Source: Physocladia obscura | Taxonomy: Eukaryota; Chytridiomycota; Chytridiomycetes; Chytridiales; Chytriomycetaceae | NCBI GenBank assembly: GCA_027596945.1 | Contig: JADGJH010001075.1 | Coordinates: forward strand, 1 to 12,113 | DNA: 12,113 nt | Reading direction: 5' to 3' | In this document: in pieces, positions 1 through 7,378 of the stretch | How the letters are laid out: the number at the start of each line of letters is the position of its first letter | Numbering within the stretch: position 1 is the first letter of the stretch | Position numbers and translations under genes: made by a program | The notes under the pieces: generated by a model | What the model was told of the DNA's origin: nothing | The model's input: only the letters and a program-made list of their open reading frames with translations | The model's database searches: none

Positions 1-345
1 CAGCACGCAAAATTCAAAAAATAAATCGCACGAGCGGTGTTACATCAGAAATGAAAGTTTAATGTGGCATTGCCAGAGTCATGTTTTTTGAATATTTATT
101 AGTAAATGTGATCCAGAGTTGTGTTTAAATTAATGGGCTTTCATGGATATTGAATTTAAAATAAAAGGGTTCTTGCCACTGATGGTTTGAGAGGATTTTG
201 TCGGAGGAATTGGAAATGCATGACGTGCTCGGTCAGAATATAAAATAGTCTTTTTTTTATTCGAAACTGTAATGAATGTAAGAAAAAATATAAACTTTCC
301 CGGATCAGATCACTCTATCCGTAATTTTTAATTTTTCTCAAATAA
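1..345 (+). promoter_or_regulatory. Upstream region of the left ABCC gene
   Basis: No gene is evident in these 345 bases. Two TATA-like motifs precede the ATG at 346: TATAAAAT at 239-246 and TATAAAC at 289-295. A TGACGT motif (221-226), resembling a bZIP/CRE-type site, lies upstream of the first. If transcription starts from the upstream TATA, a 19-codon upstream reading frame (272-331) would lie in the leader; from the downstream one it would not. Motif-level evidence only. Confidence 0.4.
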
Positions 346-3300
346 ATGCGTGATAAAGACAGGAAAAGTGGCGTCAAACAAAGCGGCGGCCCTTCACCGG
401 AGGCCATTCTTCCTGAAACACCCGTGCGTTTTATCCGAAAAATCGTACTGGAATGGATGACTGGATTCATGGTTCTTGCCTCAAAGAGGCCGCTCCAGCA
501 AGCGGTGCGTTTCTGGTTGTGCCCGACTATTCAGACTAACCGTCAATAAAACAACAAAGGATCTTTTTGACGTTGAGCCTGCATTCTCTGCAAACCGGCT
601 GGCGGAAGACATGACGGCACATTTGCATGAGGTGAAAAGCGCATGGGCAAAAGTGCATCCGGACATTGAATTGGACGGAACGCGAATTCCGGACGGACTT
701 CCGGCTGTTCTCAAAGCCGCACTGATCCGCCGCCTTTTTAAAACCTTCAAGCACCAGTGGTTTATAGGCGGATTTTGGGCTGCGTGCGGAGCTGGCTTTG
801 CAATTGCTTCTCCTATGATCCAGCAGCAAATTCTTACTGTTGTTACTAATGGTGACAAGAGCAGTGCGTATGGTCTCTGCGTGGCAATGTTCTTGTGCCA
901 GATTTTAGCCACTATTTGCAACAACACGCGTTCGAAAAATGAAGTCAAGGTTGCAATAGCTCTGCGTACCATCATGTATTCGACCGTCTTCAGAAAATCT
1001 CTTGTGCTTTCTCCAGCTGCGAAGCAAGAATATTCGACTGGCCGCATTGTAAATTTATTATCAACCGATGCAGGAATGCTGGAGCAGGTAACTTTTATTA
1101 TTTATTTTAATTTTAATTCGATTTTCGCAGGCAGGATATGGTATCCATTCAATTTGGCTCATTCCTATTCAAGTTATTATCATGTCTGGATTGATTATAT
1201 ACTTACTTGGCGCCGGCGGTGCTGTCGGTATTGCCATGCTCGTCGTTATATCTGCACTCCAGACTTTCGCAATGCGAGCCATCTTCAAATACGATTCAAT
1301 TGCAATGGGTCATTCTGATGCACGAGTTCGTAAAACGACCGAGATGCTCTCTGGAATGAAAATTATCAAATTATTTGCATGGGAAGATTCGTTTATTTCT
1401 GAAATCAAGAAGGAACGCAGTGAAGAGCTCCGAAACATTTTCATTGAAATTAACATTGCCGCCGCCTTTTATGGAATGATTTATGTTATTCCTGCACTTG
1501 TTTGCATTGTTGCATTTTCAGTGTATTCGGCGATGGGCAACGCCCTAACTGCAGAAATTATATTTCCTGCACTTTCACTCATTAGTTTATTAAGAGGACC
1601 AATGATGGAAATGCCAGAAAAGGTTCAAGGACTAATAGAAGCAAACGTTTCGTTTGGCAGGTTCGCAACGTTTTTGGCGTCTCCTGAGTTACAAGAGTCA
1701 AAATTGATCCAAAATACATCGAAATCATCTGAAAATGCTATTATTAGCGACCATGCATCTTTTATTTGGGATGAGTGGACTGGAATACCAGGAGCGGACG
1801 GACATGCTGGTTTTATTGCATCAGATGCGATTGAAATCGAATCCAATGAAAAACTACCGTTTTTGAAAGATTTGACTTTCAAAATTCCAAACGGCACACT
1901 ATGTGCAGTAGTCGGAGCAGTCGGCGCTGGAAAATCGAGTCTTCTGCAAGCACTGCTTGGAGAAATGAAAAACGTCAGCGGAGCAACAAACATGGTTGGA
2001 AAAGTGGCTTACGCAAGCCAGCAAGGATGGCTTCAAAACTCGACACTTCAAGGAAACGTACTGTTTGGGTCTGAAATGAACAAAGTCAGATACGATTCTG
2101 TTATAACTGCATGTGCTCTTGATAAGGATATTGAAAGCTTTCCTAATGGTGAATTAACTGAGGTTGGCGAACGAGGTGTTCAAGTGAGTTTTGTTGCTTT
2201 TAAGTTATTGTGCACAATCTAATTTCAGTTTATCGAATCGACAGCTTTCTGGAGGACAGGTTGCTCGCGTAAACTTGGCCCGGTCGATTTATTCAAATTC
2301 AGATATTTTACTTCTCGACGATCCGTTGGCTGCAGTTGACTCACATGTTTCTCGACACATTTTTGAATTTGGAATTCGCCGTGAATGTGCGGGAAAAACT
2401 GTGATTCTTGTAACCCACCAACTTAATCTTCTTCCAAATGTCGACATGATAATATACATGGAGAATGGACAAATTTCAGAGATTGGATCGTACAGTAATC
2501 TCATGCAGCAAAACCGTGGTCTTGCGAAACTCGTCTCTGAATATGGAATTTCTTCAGCTAAAAGCTCGAATTCAGCTCAAGTAGTGTTAACAAATGTGTC
2601 AATTTTGGCCGAAAAAAAGGAGCAATTCGAAATAGAAGATGTTCCTGCCCTTGCTCCAAAAACTGTTATGATGGAAGAAGAGAGAGTCGAAGGTGCAGTG
2701 ACACTTTATCATTACAAAACATACATTGGCTTATCTGGTGGTGCTTGGATGTGGATTTTAATTTCTGTCTTGGGAATCAGTATCAATCTTGCCAGAGTCA
2801 TTGGAGACTATTGGCTGATATGGTGGTCAGACGATGCTTTTAATCAATCCAATGCATGGTATATTGGAATCTATGCTGGACTTGGACTTTCTCAATCGTT
2901 TCTTACAGGTTAGTTTGCTACAGTTAATAAACAAATTAATGCTGTTTTTTTTGTTTTTTGTTTTTGTTTTTTCAGTATTACTTGCCATGACAGTGGCTCG
3001 AGTTGGTATTACAGGTGCAAGGTCATTGCACGAAAATGCTCTCGTCAACATTGGCCGTGCACCAATGTCTTTCTTTGACACGAACCCTCTTGGTCGGATT
3101 GTGAATCGATTTTCGCGAGACGTTGCCGAATGCGACAGGTGGCTTGTCATGAATCTCCGTGGCGTTCTGACAATTGGTACAAATATTCTCTGCATGCTGG
3201 GCCTAATTGCATATGCTGTGCCAACAATCTTGATTGTTGTTGCAATTGTCATTCCCATATATTATTATGTTCAGCGCTTTTACAGAAACGCGTCGCGTGA

Positions 3301-4735
3301 ATTGAAACGGTTGGAAAATCTGTCCAGATCGCCGTTTTTCGCTAATTGCGCCGAATCTTTCAATGGTTTGATCAAATTTTTAACATCTTTATCTGTTAAT
3401 GATTTTAAAAATGTTTAAAAAAGGTTTGGCTACAATTCGAGCGTTCAAAGCTTCCAAATCTTTTATTGCAGTGAATGAATCGCTTATTGACGAAGTAAAC
3501 AAACCAACTATTTTAAGATACTTTGTCAGCATCTGGGTTTCGATCAGAGTAACTTCTTTTATTTTATATTTCCTACTTTTGTTTCTCACTTTCAAACAGG
3601 CAGAAACTTTTGTTGCTTTCATCTGTCTTGCCGTATCTTTGATGGGAGTTGGATTTAACATTTCCACATATTTGTTGGGTCTAAGTATTGGATACACCTT
3701 AAACTTGGCCTTTACCATCAATATATTGATGCATATTATGTCAGTAATTTCATATTTCTATATTATTTTGAAACTATTTTAATTTTCCATATTTTCTGTT
3801 TCTTCAGGTCGGAGGGAGAAGGCCGTATGAACAGTGTCGAACGCTTGGATCACTATCACAAGAACATTCCTTCAGAAGCGCCAATGGATCTTCCGCCACC
3901 ATATGACAATTGGCCCGAAAACGGTGCCATAACATTCAAACATGCCGAAATGAGATACAGACCCGATTTACCTCCAGTTCTCAGAAACTTGAAGGTTGAA
4001 ATAAAATCTAACGAAAAAATCGGTATTGTTGGCAGAACTGGTGCAGGAAAATCGTCAATCATCAGTGCTCTATATAGATTAGTGGAGTTGAGCGCTGGTT
4101 CGATTGAAATTGACGGTGTTGATATATCAACTGTTGGTCTCAGAAAATTACGAACAAGTCTGTCAATTATTCCTCAAGCACCACTCTTGTTTCAAGGAAC
4201 GATCCGATCGAATGTGGATCCGCTAAGCAATTACAGTGACAGTGAAGTATGGACTGTTCTTGAACATGCCAGTTTAAAAGAATATGTTGCATCGCTTGAC
4301 GAAAAGCTTGAGGCCCCAGTGCAAGAGAACGGAGAAAATCTTTCGGTTGGTCAACGGCAGTTGTTGTGTTTGGCTCGCGCAATGTTGATCAAACCGAAAA
4401 TCTTGCTTATTGATGAAGCAACAGCCAGTGTTGATATCAAAACTGATACTGCAATTCAAATAGCTCTTCGTTCGTCATTTTCAAACTGCACAATTTTGTG
4501 TGTTGCTCATAGACTCTTAACGATTATTGATTACGATCGCGTGCTTGTCCTGAAAGACGGTCAAGCAATGGAATTCAACACGCCTGATGAATTGCTCAAA
4601 AATCCAGATTCACTTTTTACCGATCTTGTGAATGAGACTGGCCCTGAGATGGCCGCTTTGCTCAAAAATATGGCAGGCAAAAGATTCGGCGAGCTGAACA
4701 TTGAGCAAGTTGTCGAAGAATCTTTACGTGTTTAG
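346..4735 (+). CDS. ABC subfamily C (MRP-type) multidrug exporter, eight exons, left copy
   Basis: The inferred exons are 346-504, 560-1087, 1131-2183, 2245-2908, 2976-3365, 3424-3548, 3600-3739 and 3808-4735. They total 3987 nt, or 1328 residues, about the size of ABCC4-like 'short' MRPs with no TMD0. The start is the ATG directly after an in-frame TAA (343-345). The N-terminal region (KRPLQQA joined to DLFDVEP across intron 1) matches the MRP cytosolic lead-in. Membrane segments begin near residue 120. NBD1 has Walker A at 491-499 (K497), LSGGQ at 581-585, Walker B with D605-D606 (Asp in the catalytic Glu position, usual for ABCC NBD1) and H638. TMD2 starts near 746. NBD2 has Walker A at 1095-1103 (K1101), Q1143, LSVGQ at 1198-1202, D1222-E1223 and H1254. 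Known family members use ATP to export organic anions, glutathione or other conjugates and drugs across the plasma or vacuolar membrane; the substrate here is unknown. All introns are GT-AG. Intron 3 is taken to 2244 rather than 2228 because only that joins GERGVQ to LSGGQ in frame. Intron 7 is taken from 3740 because it restores SEGEGRMNSVER, matching the family spacing. Confidence 0.93.
3549..3599 (+). other. ABCC intron 6: 51 nt, divisible by three, no stop
   Basis: The donor GTAACT follows an AGA codon in phase 0 and the acceptor is AACAG. The intron is 17 codons long with no in-frame stop, so retention would insert 17 mostly hydrophobic residues into a membrane segment of TMD2. Removing it gives a W-to-GLS spacing close to that of ABCC4-type proteins, and keeping it makes the loop about 15 residues too long; that is the reason to call it an intron. 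The mirror copy is 8515-8565 on the minus strand. Confidence 0.75.
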
Positions 4736-4743
4736 AACTGAAG

Positions 4744-4749
4744 AATAAA
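4744..4749 (+). terminator. Candidate poly(A) signal, left ABCC gene
   Basis: This is an AATAAA hexamer 8 bases after the TAG stop. It is very close to the stop, so the second AATAAA at 4861-4866 may be the one used. Confidence 0.4.
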
Positions 4750-4925
4750 ATAACGGAGATAATTTAAATCTATAAAAAGCACGCAAAATCTAGATTCCCT
4801 GGCTGTTTTAGACAATCAAAAAAAGAAACAGTTAAAAACCAACAGCCAAGTCTCAATAATAATAAAACTAAAAAGAGCTGAAGGTATGGAAGCTCGTATG
4901 GCAGTCCATATTTTGAATTAAGTTC

Positions 4926-4944
4926 GACACTCTTTCAGGGTGTC
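4926..4944. repeat. Short hairpin in the convergent intergenic region (left)
   Basis: GACACTC and GGGTGTC form a seven-pair stem (one G-U wobble) around the loop TTTCA. It lies between the two converging 3' ends and might influence 3'-end formation. It resembles a histone 3' stem-loop only loosely, and no histone gene is present. Mirror at 7170-7188. Confidence 0.4.
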
Positions 4945-5082
4945 AATCGTAAATTTGTTTCTTATTTTAGTGGCCGAAGTAGCAGTAGTTGCACAACAAC
5001 ATTAACAGAGGTAAAATCATCAGAAAAAGTATTTGTGGAATAAAGAAACGCGACAATCAAAGTTTAAAAAATCAAATAATTT

Positions 5083-5088
5083 TTTATT
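5083..5088 (-). terminator. Candidate poly(A) signal, left WrbA gene
   Basis: This is the mirror of the hexamer at 7026-7031, read on the minus strand downstream of the stop at 5116. Confidence 0.5.
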
Positions 5089-5115
5089 AAAAGCCGTGAA
5101 TTGCTAGAAAACAGC

Positions 5116-5787
5116 TCAGTTGATAACCTTGTTCAGCAACTTTGCAAACTGCGCACCCTGATGCTTGGCAATTTCCTTTTCCTTTTCAGAAACCTGGCGC
5201 GAACCATCACCGCCTGCAATAGTCGCAGCACCCCATGGACTGCCGCCAATCAGCTCTGAATTGTCCTGCAGGTTGGGGTGGGTAAAGCCCACCGGAACAA
5301 AGTTGATTCCGTGATGAACGTAGTGGGAAATAAAGTTCTGGATGGTGGTCTCCTGGCCTCCGTGCTGCGATCCGGTGGACGTGAAAACCCCACCAAACTT
5401 GCCTGCCGAGAGTCAGCAAGTTATTGCTAAATAATTAAAGCCAATGTGTTTTGCTGATAAAAACTTGCCTGCCAAGGCTCCTGCTGCCCACAAGCCACCG
5501 GTCGCGTCCCAGAATGCTTTCACCTGCGCGGCCGGCGATCCGAAACGCGTGCCAACACCGAACAAAAACCCGTCCGCGTTGACAAGGTCTTCTGGCTTAA
5601 TCACTGGAATTTCGTCGAACGATTTGGCCCATAGTTTGTCGAGAACTTCCTTGGGCAGAGTTTCCGGCACGCGATAAAGCGTCACTTCGGCACCCTCGGC
5701 TTCGAGGCCTGCAACTACCGAGTCGGCGAGTGTTTTGATGTGGCCCCAGAACGAGTGGATGATGACGTATACTTTTGGCTTGACCAT
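5116..5787 (-). CDS. WrbA-type NAD(P)H:quinone oxidoreductase (flavodoxin-like), two exons, left copy
   Basis: Exon 1 is 5469-5787 and exon 2 is 5116-5402, split by a 66-nt GC-AG intron at 5403-5468. The product has 201 residues, the normal WrbA length. Visible signatures are the phosphate-binding loop SFWGHI (12-17, with Trp where Tyr or Phe is more usual), TRFG (80-83), TGGLW (96-100), STGSQHGGQ (115-123) and the C-terminal GGSPWGAATIAGGDGSRQ (159-176), which together form the FMN site. Known family members bind FMN and transfer two electrons from NAD(P)H to quinones, avoiding semiquinone radicals. Fungal relatives (Pst2, Ycp4, Rfs1) are linked to oxidative stress and membrane domains. No signal peptide or membrane segment is seen, so a cytosolic or peripheral membrane location is likely. 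The start has a good context (A at -3, G at +4) about 43 nt downstream of a TATA box. The gene converges on the ABCC gene, with 380 bp between stops. Confidence 0.95.
5403..5468 (-). other. GC-AG intron of WrbA (left copy), flanked by 13-bp direct repeats
   Basis: This is the mirror of the intron at 6646-6711. The direct repeats lie at 5461-5473 and 5395-5407 on the minus strand, and the inner inverted repeat is at 5451-5457 and 5413-5419. The two copies are identical, so the intron predates the arm duplication. Confidence 0.87.
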
Positions 5788-5829
5788 TTTGTGTGTTTGG
5801 AATGTATTTTTCGATGAATGCCAGCAATG

Positions 5830-5885
5830 TTTTTTATACCTCTTCCTTCAAAAAATTTTCCGGTTGGAAATCGGAAAATCATTGG
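5830..5885 (-). promoter_or_regulatory. Core promoter of the left WrbA copy (CCAAT and TATA boxes)
   Basis: This is the mirror of the right promoter: TATA box at 5830-5838, dyad at 5856-5878 and CCAAT box at 5881-5885, all read on the minus strand. The core elements lie fully inside the arm, so both WrbA copies keep the same core promoter. Only DNA more than 158 bp upstream of the ATG differs. Confidence 0.65.
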
Positions 5886-5945
5886 TTGCGCAATAGAATC
5901 AACCTGGCGTCAAGGCATCAATTGTCAACTCTTCCCCCTTGAAAT

Positions 5946-6168
5946 GGCATTCTCATCCGCTTTTATTTCGTTGAAGATATCCGAAATAATTTCCTAAACA
6001 CAAAAAAAAAAAGTAAAGCAGCGAGATTTATTGAATAAAAATCTATTTCTACGAAACAGCTAGAGAACTATGAATATATTCGTTTGTCACCAATGATGAA
6101 AATAGTGCCAATATATAAAAATGATAGGTATATTGTTGAAAAATGTATTTGAATAAACAGCTACATGT
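5946..6168. other. Unpaired spacer between the palindrome arms
   Basis: This 223-base AT-rich segment is the only single-copy DNA in the window. I see no convincing gene in it. It holds an A tract near 6002-6012 and a short inverted repeat (TTATTTCG at 5963-5970, CGAAATAA at 5982-5989) centred on GATATC. On the plus strand there are two CCAAT motifs (6090-6094, 6108-6112) and a TATATAAAA stretch from about 6112. These point towards the right WrbA copy, so the spacer may be part of the native upstream region of that copy. I saw no equivalent elements pointing to the left copy. Confidence 0.85.
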
Positions 6169-6228
6169 ATTTCAAGGGGGAAGAGTTGACAATTGATGCC
6201 TTGACGCCAGGTTGATTCTATTGCGCAA

Positions 6229-6284
6229 CCAATGATTTTCCGATTTCCAACCGGAAAATTTTTTGAAGGAAGAGGTATAAAAAA
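6229..6284 (+). promoter_or_regulatory. Core promoter of the right WrbA copy (CCAAT and TATA boxes)
   Basis: A CCAAT box lies at 6229-6233 and a strong TATA box (TATAAAAAA) at 6276-6284, 43 nt before the ATG at 6327. Spacing from the TATA box predicts a transcription start about 30 nt downstream and a 5' leader of only some 20 nt with no upstream ATG. Between the two boxes is a dyad, TTTTCCG (6236-6242) and CGGAAAA (6252-6258) with a 9-nt centre, a candidate binding site for a dimeric regulator. Assignments rest on motif and position only. Confidence 0.65.
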
Positions 6285-6326
6285 CATTGCTGGCATTCAT
6301 CGAAAAATACATTCCAAACACACAAA

Positions 6327-6998
6327 ATGGTCAAGCCAAAAGTATACGTCATCATCCACTCGTTCTGGGGCCACATCAAAACACTCGCCGACTCGGTAGT
6401 TGCAGGCCTCGAAGCCGAGGGTGCCGAAGTGACGCTTTATCGCGTGCCGGAAACTCTGCCCAAGGAAGTTCTCGACAAACTATGGGCCAAATCGTTCGAC
6501 GAAATTCCAGTGATTAAGCCAGAAGACCTTGTCAACGCGGACGGGTTTTTGTTCGGTGTTGGCACGCGTTTCGGATCGCCGGCCGCGCAGGTGAAAGCAT
6601 TCTGGGACGCGACCGGTGGCTTGTGGGCAGCAGGAGCCTTGGCAGGCAAGTTTTTATCAGCAAAACACATTGGCTTTAATTATTTAGCAATAACTTGCTG
6701 ACTCTCGGCAGGCAAGTTTGGTGGGGTTTTCACGTCCACCGGATCGCAGCACGGAGGCCAGGAGACCACCATCCAGAACTTTATTTCCCACTACGTTCAT
6801 CACGGAATCAACTTTGTTCCGGTGGGCTTTACCCACCCCAACCTGCAGGACAATTCAGAGCTGATTGGCGGCAGTCCATGGGGTGCTGCGACTATTGCAG
6901 GCGGTGATGGTTCGCGCCAGGTTTCTGAAAAGGAAAAGGAAATTGCCAAGCATCAGGGTGCGCAGTTTGCAAAGTTGCTGAACAAGGTTATCAACTGA
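6327..6998 (+). CDS. WrbA-type NAD(P)H:quinone oxidoreductase (flavodoxin-like), two exons, right copy
   Basis: This is a mirror copy identical to the gene at 5116-5787. Exon 1 is 6327-6645 (106 codons plus one base) and exon 2 is 6712-6998, ending in TGA. The split codon 107 rebuilds a Gly within ALAGKFGG, a well-conserved WrbA stretch, which fixes the splice sites. Without splicing, translation stops at TGA 6699-6701 inside the intron and loses the STGSQHGGQ and GGDGSRQ parts of the FMN pocket, so an unspliced message should be non-functional. The shared upstream DNA extends 158 bp before the ATG. Beyond that, this copy has its own upstream DNA in the spacer, with extra CCAAT and TATA-like motifs, so it could be expressed differently from the left copy. 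Confidence 0.95.
6646..6711 (+). other. GC-AG intron of WrbA (right copy), flanked by 13-bp direct repeats
   Basis: The reading frame fixes this intron as starting GCAAGT and ending CGGCAG. The sequence GGCAGGCAAGTTT occurs at both edges (6641-6653 and 6707-6719). No register within this repeat gives GT-AG, and GC-AG (AG before the donor, GCAAGT) is the only recognisable spliceosomal choice. Inside, TCAGCAA (6657-6663) and TTGCTGA (6695-6701) form a 7-bp inverted repeat close to the two direct repeats. A CTGAC branch-site candidate lies at 6698-6702. Confidence 0.88.
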
Positions 6999-7025
6999 GC
7001 TGTTTTCTAGCAATTCACGGCTTTT

Positions 7026-7031
7026 AATAAA
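7026..7031 (+). terminator. Candidate poly(A) signal, right WrbA gene
   Basis: This is an AATAAA hexamer 27 bases after the TGA stop, followed by T-rich sequence, as expected for a short 3' UTR. Confidence 0.5.
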
Positions 7032-7364
7032 AAATTATTTGATTTTTTAAACTTTGATTGTCGCGTTTCTTTATTCCACAAATACTTTTTCTGATGATTT
7101 TACCTCTGTTAATGTTGTTGTGCAACTACTGCTACTTCGGCCACTAAAATAAGAAACAAATTTACGATTGACACCCTGAAAGAGTGTCGAACTTAATTCA
7201 AAATATGGACTGCCATACGAGCTTCCATACCTTCAGCTCTTTTTAGTTTTATTATTATTGAGACTTGGCTGTTGGTTTTTAACTGTTTCTTTTTTTGATT
7301 GTCTAAAACAGCCAGGGAATCTAGATTTTGCGTGCTTTTTATAGATTTAAATTATCTCCGTTAT

Positions 7365-7370
7365 TTTATT
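7365..7370 (-). terminator. Candidate poly(A) signal, right ABCC gene
   Basis: This is the mirror of the hexamer at 4744-4749. A second AATAAA lies further downstream at 7248-7253 on the minus strand. Confidence 0.4.
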
Positions 7371-7378
7371 CTTCAGTT

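Larger units (their letters stand above)
4736..5115. other. Tail-to-tail intergenic region, left arm
   Basis: These 380 bases separate the stops of the converging ABCC and WrbA genes and must hold both 3' ends. I see no open frame or RNA gene. There are AATAAA signals for the ABCC transcript at 4744-4749 and 4861-4866 and one for WrbA on the minus strand at 5083-5088. Two inverted repeats could fold: TGGCTGTT/AACAGCCA (4800-4807 and 4841-4848), and GACACTC with GGGTGTC around a 5-nt loop (4926-4944). Confidence 0.7.
1..5945 (+). repeat. Left arm of a giant inverted repeat (palindrome)
   Basis: This arm is the reverse complement of 6169-12113. The first 345 bases, all exons and introns of both genes, and the sampled intergenic DNA match base for base. 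Pairing ends at 5945, where GAAAT is followed by GGCATT on the left, while the right copy reads into a different sequence. The arm contains the ABCC transporter gene and the WrbA gene tail to tail. Introns and spacers match as well as exons, so selection on the proteins does not explain the identity. It points to a very recent duplication, gene conversion between arms, or one locus being written twice during assembly. Confidence 0.97.
6999..7378. other. Tail-to-tail intergenic region, right arm
   Basis: This mirrors 4736-5115. It contains the 3' ends of the right WrbA (plus strand) and right ABCC (minus strand) genes. No further gene is visible. The short hairpin is at 7170-7188. Confidence 0.7.

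Noticed and set aside
272..331. A 19-codon upstream reading frame before the ABCC start.
   Set aside because: It is in the transcript only if the distal TATA-like motif is used. It has no supporting feature, so it is noted under the promoter and not called as a gene.
481..1047. Long minus-strand frames opposite ABCC exons (for example 481-1047 and 1625-1993).
   Set aside because: They lie antisense to well-conserved transporter exons, have no family motifs and run across introns. They are shadows of the real gene.
346..4735. Reading the ABCC gene as a frameshifted pseudogene in several fragments.
   Set aside because: Every frame change falls at a GT-AG intron of 43-68 nt whose removal restores conserved family sequence, and the total coding length is a multiple of three.
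2..4789. The 12-mer AGCACGCAAAAT occurs at the window start (2-13) and after the ABCC gene (4778-4789), suggesting a recombination junction.
   Set aside because: About one 12-base match is expected by chance in roughly 6 kb of unique sequence, and the flanking bases do not extend it.
4926..4944. Histone-like 3' stem-loop.
   Set aside because: Stem and loop do not fit the histone consensus and no histone gene is nearby. It is kept only as a generic hairpin.
6087..6296. A 69-codon minus-strand open frame spanning the spacer and the right WrbA promoter.
   Set aside because: It overlaps TATA and CCAAT elements, has no recognisable protein features, and the other arm cannot encode it because the frame enters the spacer. 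Best seen as a chance frame.
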